A stretch of 64,000 bases of DNA from Halomonas llamarensis. Its GTDB lineage: Bacteria > Pseudomonadota > Gammaproteobacteria > Pseudomonadales > Halomonadaceae. The stretch covers positions 62,001 through 126,000 of the forward strand of contig NZ_JAMJPJ010000001.1 in the NCBI RefSeq assembly GCF_023555005.1, given 5' to 3'. Below are positions 18,648-27,910 of this stretch, one piece after another. The notes beneath the pieces were generated by a model. It made no database searches and was not told the origin of the DNA. It saw nothing but the letters and a program-made list of their open reading frames with translations. The translations under genes were made by a program, and so were the position numbers. Every line of letters starts with the position of its first letter. The stretch's first letter is position 1.

Positions 18648-18688
18648 ACATAACGATAAAGCGAGAAATAGCGATTGGCATGTGATGT

Positions 18689-18765
18689 TGGCGGACCGGA
18701 CGAGACTCGAACTCGCGACCTCCGGCGTGACAGGCCGGCATTCTAACCAACTGAACTACCGGTCC
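18689..18765 (-). tRNA. tRNA-Asp (GTC), copy 3
   Basis: 77 bases on the minus strand, apparently identical to the other two Asp genes, CCA encoded. The spacer sequences after copies 2 and 3 (CACATAA) are also alike, pointing to tandem duplication. Confidence 0.97.
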
Positions 18766-18863
18766 ACATAAACATCAAAAACGTCTGCTTTTCTCTTACT
18801 GCGACTTTTGCTACAACTTACTGCAACTTTCTATTACTAACGCGAACAGGGAACCACAAAAAG

Positions 18864-18939
18864 TGGTGGGTGGTACTGGGTTCGAACCAGTGACCCCCAG
18901 CTTGTAAGGCTGGTGCTCTCCCAACTGAGCTAACCACCC
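18864..18939 (-). tRNA. tRNA-Val (TAC), copy 2
   Basis: 76 bases on the minus strand, apparently identical to the copy at 18476-18551. First in the transcript, so the promoter should lie between 18940 and about 19010. Confidence 0.97.
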
Positions 18940-19014
18940 GCTGGTCACGTGGCGCTGCATTCTACCTAAGCGGCTTGATAAGTCAACCCTATTTCTTATC
19001 GTGGTGTCGATTTC

Positions 19015-19752
19015 TCATTCACCGCAAGCCGTTTTGCGAGCGCGGACGAAGGATGCCGCAAGTAACGCAGCCTCGTCAATTAAAATTTGCTGAGATAGCC
19101 CTGTTGAGCGTCGCGGCTTAAAGTCGTGATCACCGTCTGTTAACCACTCGATATTCACATTGGCAGGAAGCGTATAACCCTCAACCTCTTGGCGAGAGCC
19201 AAGAGGATCGCGTTCGCCTTGAGCAATTAACGCAGGACACATCACCTGCGGCCAATGGGCAAGTCGACGTTTTTCAGGCGCACGCGCTGGATGGAACGGA
19301 TAGCCCGTTACAATAACACCGGCAACCAACTGCTGGGCCGCCAGCATGCTCGCCACACGCCCACCCATTGATTTACCGCCTACCCAGATGGGGCTTGGTA
19401 CAAGCTTCTCAATAAAGTGGTACCACTGGGCCAATTCGTCGACAAGCTTATCGATCTTAGGTGGTGGCCGTCGGCGGCGACTCTCGTGCATCTGCTGCAT
19501 ATAAGCAAAATCTAGCGTAAGCACCTGAACCCCTTGGCGTGCCAAAGAGGTGGCAAATTGTCGCATGAAAGCAGAATCTTGCCCTGCCCCCGCGCCGTGC
19601 GCAAACAGCAAATGACCCAAAATAGGTTCGCCTTGAAGCGTCACAGGGCCCTGACCTTCAAGGTAAAAGGCGCCACTCCCCCCTTCCCGTAGCTCTTGAT
19701 GAAATACAGTGCGATTAGTTTCAGTGTATCCTTGCTGGACATAATGGCGCAT
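19015..19752 (-). CDS. Alpha/beta-hydrolase (KANL3/Tex30-like family)
   Basis: A 245-residue cytosolic protein with an alpha/beta-hydrolase fold. The oxyanion-hole segment is FAHGAGAGQDS near residues 50-60. The nucleophile elbow is GGKSMGG with Ser128, the acid is probably Asp182 (QGERDP) and the His is 209 (GDHDF). The nearest described group is the KANL3/Tex30-type dienelactone-hydrolase-like proteins, whose substrate is unknown. AAGGG SD before ATG. Divergent from ccoN with 165 bases between. Confidence 0.82.
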   Translation of the reverse strand: MRHYVQQGYTETNRTVFHQELREGGSGAFYLEGQGPVTLQGEPILGHLLFAHGAGAGQDSAFMRQFATSLARQGVQVLTLDFAYMQQMHESRRRRPPPKIDKLVDELAQWYHFIEKLVPSPIWVGGKSMGGRVASMLAAQQLVAGVIVTGYPFHPARAPEKRRLAHWPQVMCPALIAQGERDPLGSRQEVEGYTLPANVNIEWLTDGDHDFKPRRSTGLSQQILIDEAALLAASFVRARKTACGE

Positions 19753-19831
19753 GCAATCCCTTTGTAAGGCTAGCTAAATCAATTGGCGTGTTCAGCTTAA
19801 GCGTTAGCTGCGCTAGAATCTCTAACGGAAC

Positions 19832-19845
19832 TTGACCTGCATCAT
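19832..19845 (+). promoter_or_regulatory. FNR/Anr-like box upstream of ccoN
   Basis: TTGACCTGCATCAT fits the FNR box TTGAT-N4-ATCAA with one mismatch in each half site (TTGAC, ATCAT). It lies 73 bases before the ccoN start, a normal distance for an activating site at about -40. The fnr gene at 30304 supplies the likely regulator. Prediction only. Confidence 0.55.
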
Positions 19846-19917
19846 CAAGCGGGTGGCCGTACCCGGGCACAATAACTTCGGGTTACCCTTCTAAACCGCG
19901 TTCGATGGGAACATGAA

Positions 19918-21345
19918 ATGAGCACAGCAATTGAACACCCGACCTACAACTACAAGGTAGTTCGGCAGTTCGCGATCATGACTGTTGTGTGGGGCATCGT
20001 GGGTATGACGATCGGTGTCATCCTCGCCTCACAGCTGGTATGGCCGGAACTGAATCTCGGATTACCTTGGACAAGCTTTGGGCGTCTCCGCCCTCTGCAT
20101 ACTAATGCCGTTATCTTCGCGTTTGGCGGCTCGGCGCTTTTTGCCACCTCTTATTATGTTGTTCAACGTACCTGCCAAACGCGTTTGTTCTCAGACAAGC
20201 TTGCGGCATTTACGTTCTGGGGTTGGCAAGCGGTTATTCTCTCCGCCGTTGTCTCACTTCCGTTAGGCTATACCACTACCAAGGAGTATGCCGAGCTGGA
20301 GTGGCCGATCAACATTTTGATCGCCGTCGTATGGGTGACTTACGCGCTAATCTTCTTAATGACGATTAAGCAGCGTAAAACCTCGCATATCTACGTGGCT
20401 AACTGGTTCTTTGCTGCGTTCATTTTAACGGTTGCCGTGCTGCATATCGTTAATAATGCCGCCATTCCGGTTACCGCTATGTACTCCACCTCCATCTACG
20501 CCGGCGCCATCGACGCGATGGTTCAGTGGTGGTACGGCCATAATGCCGTCGGTTTCTTCCTGACAGCAGGCTTTCTCGGCATGATGTACTATTTCGTGCC
20601 TAAGCAAGCTGAGCGTCCGGTTTATTCCTACCGCCTTTCCATCGTTCACTTCTGGGCGCTGATCATGGTGTACATGTGGGCCGGCCCCCACCACCTTCAC
20701 TACACTGCGCTGCCCAACTGGGCGCAATCGCTCGGTATGATCATGTCCATTATTTTGCTGGCCCCCTCTTGGGGCGGCATGATCAATGGCATGATGACAC
20801 TCTCCGGCGCTTGGCATAAGCTTCGGACCGATCCGACATTACGCTTTCTCGTCGTAGCCCTTTCCTTCTACGGCATGTCGACGTTTGAAGGTCCAATGAT
20901 GGCGATTAAGACCGTCAACGCCCTGTCGCACTACACCGACTGGACGATTGGTCACGTGCATTCCGGCGCGCTCGGCTGGGTTGCCATGATCACTATCGGC
21001 TCTATGTACCACCTCATTCCGCGCCTGTTCGGTCGCACTGAAATGCACTCGGTCAACTTGATTGCGGTTCACTTCTGGCTGGCCACGATCGGTACCGTTC
21101 TCTACATCGCTTCTATGTGGGTCAACGGCATCTTGCAAGGCTTAATGTGGCGCGCCATCAACCCAGACGGCACGCTGATGTACACCTTCGTTGAATCGGT
21201 TGAAGCCAGCGCACCGGGCTACTTTGTTCGCTTAGTCGGCGGTTTATTCTGGGTCACCGGTATGTTGATCATGGCCTACAACGTTTATCGTACGGTCAAA
21301 CGCAACGAAGCCATTAGTCAGCAACCGGCGCCGCAAGCTGCTTAA
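19918..21345 (+). CDS. ccoN: Cytochrome c oxidase cbb3-type subunit I (CcoN)
   Basis: The catalytic 12-helix subunit of the high-affinity cbb3 oxidase; holds heme b and the heme b3/CuB oxygen-reduction site. 475 residues. Conserved ligand-bearing segments are seen: PLHTNAVIF near residue 60, [18 protein letters not shown] near 203-220, [15 protein letters not shown] near 258-272 and [10 protein letters not shown] near 343-352. It heads ccoNOQP and is preceded by an FNR-like box, as expected for microaerobic induction. Confidence 0.97.
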   Translation: MSTAIEHPTYNYKVVRQFAIMTVVWGIVGMTIGVILASQLVWPELNLGLPWTSFGRLRPLHTNAVIFAFGGSALFATSYYVVQRTCQTRLFSDKLAAFTFWGWQAVILSAVVSLPLGYTTTKEYAELEWPINILIAVVWVTYALIFLMTIKQRKTSHIYVANWFFAAFILTVAVLHIVNNAAIPVTAMYSTSIYAGAIDAMVQWWYGHNAVGFFLTAGFLGMMYYFVPKQAERPVYSYRLSIVHFWALIMVYMWAGPHHLHYTALPNWAQSLGMIMSIILLAPSWGGMINGMMTLSGAWHKLRTDPTLRFLVVALSFYGMSTFEGPMMAIKTVNALSHYTDWTIGHVHSGALGWVAMITIGSMYHLIPRLFGRTEMHSVNLIAVHFWLATIGTVLYIASMWVNGILQGLMWRAINPDGTLMYTFVESVEASAPGYFVRLVGGLFWVTGMLIMAYNVYRTVKRNEAISQQPAPQAA

Positions 21346-21363
21346 ACGGAGAAGTTGAGACCA

Positions 21364-21972
21364 ATGAAACACGAAATTGTTGAAAAGAACGTTGGCCTAC
21401 TTGCCGTATTGATACTGGTTGCGATCAGTTTCGGTGGCTTGGCCGAAGTCGTCCCGCTGTTCTTTCAAAAGCAGACCACGGAACCCATTGAGGGGCTTGA
21501 GCCCCTCACCGCCTTGGAGCTTGAGGGGCGTGGCATCTATCGCCGTGAAGGTTGTGTTGGCTGTCACTCGCAGATGGTTCGTCCGTTTCGCGCTGAAACG
21601 GAACGCTACGGCCACTATAACGTCGCTGGCGAGCAAGTCTACGAACATAACTTCCTGTGGGGTTCCAAGCGCACCGGGCCGGATCTCGCCCGCGTAGGCG
21701 GCCGGTACAGCGATGATTGGCACCGTGCGCACTTGTACAACCCGCGCGACGTAGTACCCGAATCCATCATGCCGGCCTACCCTTGGCTATTTGAGAACAC
21801 ACTCGACGGTGAAGATACACCGGCCAAGATGAGCACACTGAAAAGCTTAGGCGTACCTTACACCGATGAGCAGATCGACAACGCAACGGCTGAAGTACGC
21901 GGCACCCAGGAAATTACTGCCCTAATCGCTTATTTACAGCAGTTAGGAACCGTATTTGAGGGCAAGCGTTAA
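21364..21972 (+). CDS. ccoO: Cytochrome c oxidase cbb3-type subunit II (CcoO)
   Basis: A membrane-anchored mono-heme cytochrome c (202 residues). One N-terminal transmembrane helix, then the CVGCH heme motif near residue 62 and a later Met ligand region (SIMPAYPWL). It takes electrons from CcoP to CcoN. I use the ATG at 21364 rather than an upstream TTG. It follows ccoN by 18 bases and precedes ccoQ by 3. Confidence 0.96.
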   Translation: MKHEIVEKNVGLLAVLILVAISFGGLAEVVPLFFQKQTTEPIEGLEPLTALELEGRGIYRREGCVGCHSQMVRPFRAETERYGHYNVAGEQVYEHNFLWGSKRTGPDLARVGGRYSDDWHRAHLYNPRDVVPESIMPAYPWLFENTLDGEDTPAKMSTLKSLGVPYTDEQIDNATAEVRGTQEITALIAYLQQLGTVFEGKR

Positions 21973-21975
21973 GTT

Positions 21976-22194
21976 ATGGATACGGGAACTTTTCGCGGTC
22001 TCATTACGCTGGTATTGCTTATCGCTTTTTTAGGGATCACTTGGTGGGCCTATTCGAAGCGCCGCAAACCGGACTTCGATGAAGCAGCTAACCTACCCTT
22101 CGCCGATGACGATGAACAACCGTCCCGTGACAAGCCTGCTTCATCGGAAGATAAAGCAGATTCCCGCCACGACAGGGGAGATAAAAACACATGA
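21976..22194 (+). CDS. ccoQ: Cytochrome oxidase subunit CcoQ (FixQ)
   Basis: A 72-residue single-span protein: hydrophobic helix at about residues 8-26, WAYSKRRKPDFDEAA, then an acidic hydrophilic tail. This is the usual CcoQ form, thought to help assemble or stabilise the cbb3 complex. It is three bases after ccoO and overlaps ccoP by four (ATGA). Confidence 0.93.
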   Translation: MDTGTFRGLITLVLLIAFLGITWWAYSKRRKPDFDEAANLPFADDDEQPSRDKPASSEDKADSRHDRGDKNT

Positions 22195-23120
22195 ATAATT
22201 TATGGGGCGACTCTTTACCTGAGTTCTGGAGCGCCTGGATCATTGTTATCACACTCGGCAGCATTGCCCTCAGCGCTTGGCTGTTGTTTGCGAACCGCAA
22301 AACCGACAAAACACCCGATAGCGAAGGCAATGTGGAAACCACAGGCCACGCCGCCGATGAGATTGAAGAGTATGATAATCCGCTACCCAAATGGTGGTTT
22401 CAACTCTTTGTCGGTACCGTTATTTTCTCTATCGGCTACCTAGTGCTTTATCCTGGCCTTGGTAACTTCGAGGGTGTTCTGGGCTGGTCGCAAGAAAAGC
22501 AGTGGGAAGAAGAAGTAGCCCAGGCGGAAGAGCGCTTCGCACCAATTTTTGCCCAGTACCAGGAAGTTCCGATTCCTGATCTGGCTAAAGATGGTGAGGC
22601 TATGCAGGTTGCTGAACGCATTTATCTCAACAACTGCGCAGTTTGCCACGGCTCTAACGCCCAAGGGGGCTATGGTTTCCCCAACCTCACCGACGATGAC
22701 TGGCTTTATGGCGGTGAGCCGGAAAACATCATGGCAACGCTAAACAACGGGCGTAATGGTTTGATGCCATCCTGGCAGCAGCTAGGTGAAAACAACATTG
22801 AGAACCTAACTCAATATGTTCTGTCACTTTCAAGCCTAGAGCATGACAAAGACCGCGCTGAAAAAGGTGAAAGCACCTTCATGTCGGTCTGCGCTGCCTG
22901 CCACACGCCGCAAGGCACCGGTAACACTGCGCTAGGCGCACCTAACCTAACCGACGATATTTGGCTCTATTTAGCGCCGGGGCAAACGGTGGCCGACTCT
23001 ATCCGCCAGACGTTGCGTAATGGGCGTAACGGGCACATGCCGGCTCAGGCGGCTTACATCGGTGAAGAGCGCGTGCACTTGGTTGCTGCTTATGTCTACA
23101 GCTTACGTTTTGATGAATAA
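22191..23120 (+). CDS. ccoP: Cytochrome c oxidase cbb3-type subunit III (CcoP)
   Basis: A 309-residue di-heme cytochrome c of the cbb3 oxidase. Two N-terminal transmembrane segments (about 10-29 and 67-87) are followed by two cytochrome c domains with CAVCH and CAACH heme motifs. Each domain ends with the Met-ligand region NGRNGLMPSWQQ or NGRNGHMPAQAA. It receives electrons from the bc1 complex by way of soluble or membrane cytochromes c. Last gene of ccoNOQP, ended by a strong terminator. Confidence 0.97.
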   Translation: MNNLWGDSLPEFWSAWIIVITLGSIALSAWLLFANRKTDKTPDSEGNVETTGHAADEIEEYDNPLPKWWFQLFVGTVIFSIGYLVLYPGLGNFEGVLGWSQEKQWEEEVAQAEERFAPIFAQYQEVPIPDLAKDGEAMQVAERIYLNNCAVCHGSNAQGGYGFPNLTDDDWLYGGEPENIMATLNNGRNGLMPSWQQLGENNIENLTQYVLSLSSLEHDKDRAEKGESTFMSVCAACHTPQGTGNTALGAPNLTDDIWLYLAPGQTVADSIRQTLRNGRNGHMPAQAAYIGEERVHLVAAYVYSLRFDE

Positions 23121-23142
23121 GCACTAGCTAATGTGTTATCAG

Positions 23143-23172
23143 AGGGTGCGGCCGCAGGCCGCACCCTTTTTT
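23143..23172 (+). terminator. Rho-independent terminator after ccoP
   Basis: AGGGTGCGGCC (23143-23153) and GGCCGCACCCT (23157-23167) form an 11-bp stem with a 3-base loop and a T6 tail. It separates the structural ccoNOQP operon from the assembly operon. Confidence 0.95.
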
Positions 23173-23227
23173 GACGGCTAAACCGTTAGACTATGGCTCT
23201 ACCGCCTCCTTGAGTTGCGATTTCGTT

Positions 23228-24667
23228 ATGGAAAAGATACCCAGTAAAGACGTCACGCCCAAGCCGCAAAATCAGCGCTCATCTACGGGTGAAGCCGTCA
23301 CGCAAAGTATGTATGCCCAGCGCAAACATATTTATGTGCGCGAAATTAAGGGCTTCTTTCAAAAACTCAGGCGCAGCACCAATTGGGGATTGATGCTGGC
23401 TTTTTTTTTACTACCGTGGATCAATATCGGCGATAGGCCAGCCATCTGGTTTGACCTGCCTGGCCGCGAATTTCATATCTTCTTTGGTACCTTTTATCCG
23501 CAAGAGTTTATCCTTCTCTCGTGGCTATTGATTATCTGTGCCTTCGGGTTATTTTTTATCACCGTATTTGCCGGACGTGTCTGGTGTGGTTACACCTGCC
23601 CCCAGAGCGTATGGACTTTCCTATTCATCTGGCTTGAGCACCGCATTGAAGGCCCGCGCAACAAGCGCATAAAACTCGACAACCAGCCGATGAATGGTGA
23701 GAAATTACGCCGTAAAACACTTAAGCATATCGCCTGGCTATTGATTGCTTTTGCAACAGGCGCAGCATTTGTTGGCTATTTCACCCCCATCCGTGACCTG
23801 ATGTCTGACCTTGCGACCTTGCAAGCCCACGGCTGGTCTTATTTCTGGGTAGGCTTCTTTACCGTATTTACCTACCTCAACGCTGGCTGGCTGCGTGAAC
23901 AGGTATGCATTTACATGTGCCCCTATGCACGCTTTCAGTCCGTCATGTTTGATCGTGACACGCTGATTGTTTCCTATGACACAAACCGTGGCGAGCCACG
24001 CGGACGGCGTAAGCGTAGCCTCAGTCACGAAGAAGCTCGTGCCGCTGGTCACGGCGACTGCATCGATTGCGATCTTTGCGTGCAGGTTTGCCCGACCGGT
24101 ATCGATATCCGCGAGGGCCTGCAATATGAATGCATTACCTGTGCGGCCTGCATTGATGCTTGTGACAGCGTCATGGATAAAATGGGCTACCCTCGTGGTC
24201 TGATTCGTTACACCACCGAGAACGCGCTGGAAGGCAAACCGACTCACATTGTTCGACCGCGCCTGATTGGCTATCTGGCTGCCCTATTGGTGATGATCGG
24301 CGCCTTTGCCTGGGCCGTGAACGATCGCTTACCGCTCAATTTTGATGCCGTGCGTGAACGCACACAGCTTTACCAGGTAACTCAGGATGGCCGCATCAGT
24401 AACGCTTACACATTGTCGATCCGCAATCTTGATCAACAGGATCACCAGTACACGCTGGAGGTTTCCGGCCTTGAAGGTATCCGTATGGATCAGACAGAAG
24501 TTACCGTTCCTGCGGGCGAATCGCGCTTAGACGTTGTGACGGTTACCGTTCCGGCGGAGGCAATCTCACAACCCAGTCACGACATTGTGCTATCCATTAC
24601 AGCCGACAACGATGCCAGTATCCAAATGGATCGTGAAGCACGCTTTATCGGCAATATTAAGAGGTAA
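23228..24667 (+). CDS. ccoG: cbb3 oxidase accessory protein CcoG (FixG/RdxA)
   Basis: A membrane protein with two bacterial-ferredoxin-like 4Fe-4S sites (CIDCDLCVQVCPTG and CITCAACIDACDS), proposed to act in copper reduction for cbb3 assembly. 479 residues from ATG 23228; the longer frame starts with TTG inside the terminator tail and is rejected. About five to six transmembrane segments and a C-terminal Ig-like periplasmic domain are visible. It is the first gene of the assembly operon; no convincing FNR box was seen before it. Confidence 0.95.
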   Translation: MEKIPSKDVTPKPQNQRSSTGEAVTQSMYAQRKHIYVREIKGFFQKLRRSTNWGLMLAFFLLPWINIGDRPAIWFDLPGREFHIFFGTFYPQEFILLSWLLIICAFGLFFITVFAGRVWCGYTCPQSVWTFLFIWLEHRIEGPRNKRIKLDNQPMNGEKLRRKTLKHIAWLLIAFATGAAFVGYFTPIRDLMSDLATLQAHGWSYFWVGFFTVFTYLNAGWLREQVCIYMCPYARFQSVMFDRDTLIVSYDTNRGEPRGRRKRSLSHEEARAAGHGDCIDCDLCVQVCPTGIDIREGLQYECITCAACIDACDSVMDKMGYPRGLIRYTTENALEGKPTHIVRPRLIGYLAALLVMIGAFAWAVNDRLPLNFDAVRERTQLYQVTQDGRISNAYTLSIRNLDQQDHQYTLEVSGLEGIRMDQTEVTVPAGESRLDVVTVTVPAEAISQPSHDIVLSITADNDASIQMDREARFIGNIKR

Positions 24668-24675
24668 ATCAGCCT

Positions 24676-25191
24676 ATGTCTTCTCCGGCAGCGGAAACAC
24701 CTTGGTACAAGCAATTCTGGCCATGGTTTTTGCTTGGCCTACTGCTATCGTCTGTGATTTTCAGCATGGTATTTCTGTTCTTTTCAGTGCGCTACTACGA
24801 TGGCTCTGTCACTGCTGATTACTACAAAAAGGGGCTGGCCATCAATGAACAGCTCGCCAAGCAAGAGCACGCCAGTCAATTGGGGCTTTCTGCCGCACTG
24901 CGTGTGGATAACGTCACAGGAGATGTCATCATTGATCTGGAAGGAGAACGCCAGCCAGCGCAGTTGCACCTGGCGCTTATCTTTCCGACTGACAGCGATT
25001 TTGACCGCGAGCTAATGTTGAACCATGTCCGTGGCGGACGTTATGTCACCACGTTGGAAGAGCCGCTACAGTATCGCTGGTATCTACAGCTTCAGCCCAA
25101 AGAAGGTGAAGAGGCGGAGTGGCGGCTCACGGGTGAAATACGCTTTCCGGAAGACAGCGACCGCGATATCACTCTTGTTCCCGGCATTTAG
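24676..25191 (+). CDS. ccoH: cbb3 oxidase assembly protein CcoH (FixH family)
   Basis: A 171-residue single-span membrane protein (helix about residues 16-38) with a periplasmic beta-rich domain. SVRYYDGSVTADYYKKGLAIN just after the helix is typical of FixH. CcoH binds to CcoN/CcoP and is needed to build the cbb3 oxidase. It lies 8 bases after ccoG and 11 before ccoI. Confidence 0.92.
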   Translation: MSSPAAETPWYKQFWPWFLLGLLLSSVIFSMVFLFFSVRYYDGSVTADYYKKGLAINEQLAKQEHASQLGLSAALRVDNVTGDVIIDLEGERQPAQLHLALIFPTDSDFDRELMLNHVRGGRYVTTLEEPLQYRWYLQLQPKEGEEAEWRLTGEIRFPEDSDRDITLVPGI

Positions 25192-25202
25192 GCCGTAAAC
25201 GC

Positions 25203-27680
25203 ATGACCACACCTACCCCGGACGTAACGACGACCACTCCCTGTTATCACTGCGGCAATTCGGTGCCCTACGGGGCTCCGTGGCGTATTCAGATTGACGA
25301 TACCCAACACCCTCTTTGCTGCCCCGGCTGTGAAGCGGTTGCCCATGCGATTATCGATGGAGGGCTTGAAAGCTACTACCGTTACCGCACGGAACTCCCT
25401 GAACGCCCGGATGAACGTCAAGCAGCCAATGCCGACACCTGGCAGGTCTTCGACGACCCCGGCTTACAGGCCAAGTTCGTGCACCCAGATGGCGACGAAG
25501 GTCATGTGCGTGCCACCCTAGCAGTGGATGGCATTACCTGTGCGGCCTGTGCGTGGCTAATTGAACACCGCCTCAATGCCCTTGACGGCGTGACCAGCAG
25601 CGCTGTCAATTTGACTCACCACCGCGTGCGTATTGGCTGGGACCCTGCGATCATACAACTTTCGCAGCTACTCGCTGAACTCGCGGCGATTGGCTATACC
25701 GCACAGCCTTACGAGCCGGATCAAGCCCAAGCGCGTTTACAGCGTGAAGAGCGTATGAACGTGCGGCGCCTGATCATTGCCGCCGTCGGCATGATGCAAG
25801 TCATGATGTTCTCGGTCCCTATTTATGTCGCCGGGCCAGAGGGCATGTCGGAAGATTTCTACGTCTTGTTTCACTGGCTTTCGTTTGCGCTGGCCACACC
25901 GGTGGTGTTCTTCTCCGCATCGCCTTTTTTTCGCAATGCGCTGCGCGATGTCAAAACCGGCATACTCGGAATGGATGTCCCCGTGTCGCTGGCGATTGGC
26001 TGCGCTTACGCGGCAAGCGCCTACGCTGTCATCTTCAACAAGGGCGAAGTATACTTCGACTCGGTGGCAATGTTCACCTTCTTTTTGCTCTTTAGCCGCT
26101 ATATTGAAGCCCGCGCGCGGCGACGTAACGGCCAGAGTGGTAACGCCTTGAGCGGTGTACTGCCGGTCTCTGCTACCCGCCTGGATGACAACGGTAACGA
26201 GCGCATTCTGCCTGCCAGTGAGCTTCACGCCGGAGATCGGGTACTGATCAAACCCGGGCACGGTGTTCCGGGCGATGGAGTCATTGAGGATGGCGAATCT
26301 AGCCTCGACGAATCTATGCTTACCGGCGAATACCTCCCCGTTACCCGTGGTGTGGGCGAGCGCATTGTCGGGGGTAGCCAAAACATGGAAAACCCGCTGA
26401 TCATGCGAGTGACCCACGCAGGCAATAACGCTCGTGTGGCCAACATTGTCGACCTTACAGACCGCGCTTTTGCTAGCCGTCCGCGCTTAGCCCAAATGGC
26501 CGCCCGAATGGCACACCTGTTTGTGCTGCGTTTATTGATCGTCACGGTCTGTGTCACAGCGGTATGGTGGTGGATTGACCCGTCGAGAGTGCTTTGGGTC
26601 ATGCTCTCGGTTCTCGTCGTGACATGCCCTTGCGCGCTGGCGTTAGCCACGCCGACGGCGCTTACCGCCGGGCATGGGCAGTTACGTAAGCGCGGCGTGC
26701 TAATTACCCGCGCGGATGCGATGGAATCGCTCTCTAACGCCACACGGGTAATTTTTGACAAAACGGGCACGCTTACTCGGGGCGAGATGCAACTGATCGA
26801 CACTCACCCCTGTGAAAGCACCCTAAGCGCCGAACGTGCCCGCGCGATAGCAGCAGCGCTTGAAGCCCACTCTGAGCACCCTATCGCCCGCGCATTTCGC
26901 CCCTTCCGTGATGCCACACTGCAAGCAAGCCACTTGCGTAGCGTGACAGGCCAAGGGCTTGAAGGCACGTTAACGCAACATCGTTGGCGCTTAGGCAAAC
27001 CCCAATTTGCCTGTTCACAGCCGCCAGCCTCGCCCGGGGAGGGCCAATGGCTGCTGCTTAGCGAAGATGACACGCCGCGAGCCTGGTTTCGCCTGCACGA
27101 TGGCGTGCGCGATGACGCAGCGCAGACCATCTCAGCGCTTCAGGCAAACGGGTTGGTGGTTGAGCTACTTTCCGGCGATACGCCTGACGCGGTCAAAGAG
27201 CTTGCACAGCAGCTGGGGATTACCACCTGGCATGCTGGTATCAGCCCAGAAGGCAAACTGGAGAGAATTCAAACGCTGCAGGCCGAAGGCGAATGTGTCG
27301 TTATGGTAGGGGATGGTATTAACGATGTGCCAGTACTGGCGGGGGCAGATGTCGCTATCGCGATGAACAGCGCCACCGACCTCGCCCGCACCCGCGCCGA
27401 CGCCGTACTGCTTAGCCCCCGACTGACCCGCATTGCGGATGCCATTGATATTTCCCTCGCAACACGACGTATTATGCGCCAAAACATGGTCTGGTCGGTC
27501 TGTTATAATTTCACCGCCATGCCATTGGCGGCACTGGGCTTAGTGCCACCGTGGCTGGCCGCCCTTGGCATGTCATTTAGCTCGCTGGTGGTCGTGGGTA
27601 ACGCCCTACGCTTATCACGCTGGAAGCGCCAGGCCCACGCGACTGCCAAGGTTTCACCCTCTGCGCCGGTGTCCGCATGA
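25203..27680 (+). CDS. ccoI: Copper-transporting P-type ATPase CcoI (FixI)
   Basis: An 825-residue P1B-type ATPase for copper export to the periplasm during cbb3 assembly. N-terminal Cys-rich region (CYHCG and CCPGCEAVAHA) and one HMA domain (GITCAACAW near 104-112) are followed by transmembrane helices. The ion-binding motif is CPC (TCPCALALATP), the actuator loop TGEYLPV, the phosphorylation site DKTGT and the hinge GDGINDVP. It lies between ccoH and ccoS, overlapping ccoS by four bases, which makes CcoI more likely than a general CopA. Confidence 0.96.
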   Translation: MTTPTPDVTTTTPCYHCGNSVPYGAPWRIQIDDTQHPLCCPGCEAVAHAIIDGGLESYYRYRTELPERPDERQAANADTWQVFDDPGLQAKFVHPDGDEGHVRATLAVDGITCAACAWLIEHRLNALDGVTSSAVNLTHHRVRIGWDPAIIQLSQLLAELAAIGYTAQPYEPDQAQARLQREERMNVRRLIIAAVGMMQVMMFSVPIYVAGPEGMSEDFYVLFHWLSFALATPVVFFSASPFFRNALRDVKTGILGMDVPVSLAIGCAYAASAYAVIFNKGEVYFDSVAMFTFFLLFSRYIEARARRRNGQSGNALSGVLPVSATRLDDNGNERILPASELHAGDRVLIKPGHGVPGDGVIEDGESSLDESMLTGEYLPVTRGVGERIVGGSQNMENPLIMRVTHAGNNARVANIVDLTDRAFASRPRLAQMAARMAHLFVLRLLIVTVCVTAVWWWIDPSRVLWVMLSVLVVTCPCALALATPTALTAGHGQLRKRGVLITRADAMESLSNATRVIFDKTGTLTRGEMQLIDTHPCESTLSAERARAIAAALEAHSEHPIARAFRPFRDATLQASHLRSVTGQGLEGTLTQHRWRLGKPQFACSQPPASPGEGQWLLLSEDDTPRAWFRLHDGVRDDAAQTISALQANGLVVELLSGDTPDAVKELAQQLGITTWHAGISPEGKLERIQTLQAEGECVVMVGDGINDVPVLAGADVAIAMNSATDLARTRADAVLLSPRLTRIADAIDISLATRRIMRQNMVWSVCYNFTAMPLAALGLVPPWLAALGMSFSSLVVVGNALRLSRWKRQAHATAKVSPSAPVSA

Positions 27681-27910
27681 AAATTCTTTACCTGTTAATT
27701 CCGCTTTCCTTGATATTACTGGGTCTCGCCGTCTGGGCCTTTTTCTGGGCGGTCAAAAATGATCAGTTCGATGACTTAGAAGGGCCGGCACACCGCATTC
27801 TTTTTGATGAAGATGAAAATGACCTTCCCCCTGAAGAGCGCAAGCACCGCCAGCAAGCTCGCGAGCAAAAAGCCACAACACCCCCTGATGACGATAGCGA
27901 TTCCTCATGA
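27677..27910 (+). CDS. ccoS: cbb3 oxidase maturation protein CcoS
   Basis: A 77-residue protein with one N-terminal transmembrane helix (LYLLIPLSLILLGLAVWAF, about 4-22), then FFWAVKNDQFDDLEGPAHRILFDED and a charged tail. This is the classic CcoS form, needed for heme/copper insertion into CcoN. ATGA overlaps at both ends (ccoI and the next gene) show translational coupling. Confidence 0.94.
   Translation: MKILYLLIPLSLILLGLAVWAFFWAVKNDQFDDLEGPAHRILFDEDENDLPPEERKHRQQAREQKATTPPDDDSDSS

Noticed and set aside
18345-18939. Regularly spaced repeats resembling a CRISPR array
   Set aside because: The repeats are complete tRNA-Asp and tRNA-Val genes of 76-77 bases with cloverleaf features and encoded CCA.
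18940-19014. tRNA-linked integration site for a mobile element
   Set aside because: No integrase, no direct-repeat tRNA fragment and no change in gene style on either side of the array.
23171-23227. TTG-started 19-residue extension of CcoG
   Set aside because: It would begin in the T-tail of the ccoP terminator and gives no family-like sequence.
25737-26417. 226-residue minus-strand frame opposite ccoI
   Set aside because: His/Asp-rich nonsense product inside a certain P-type ATPase gene.
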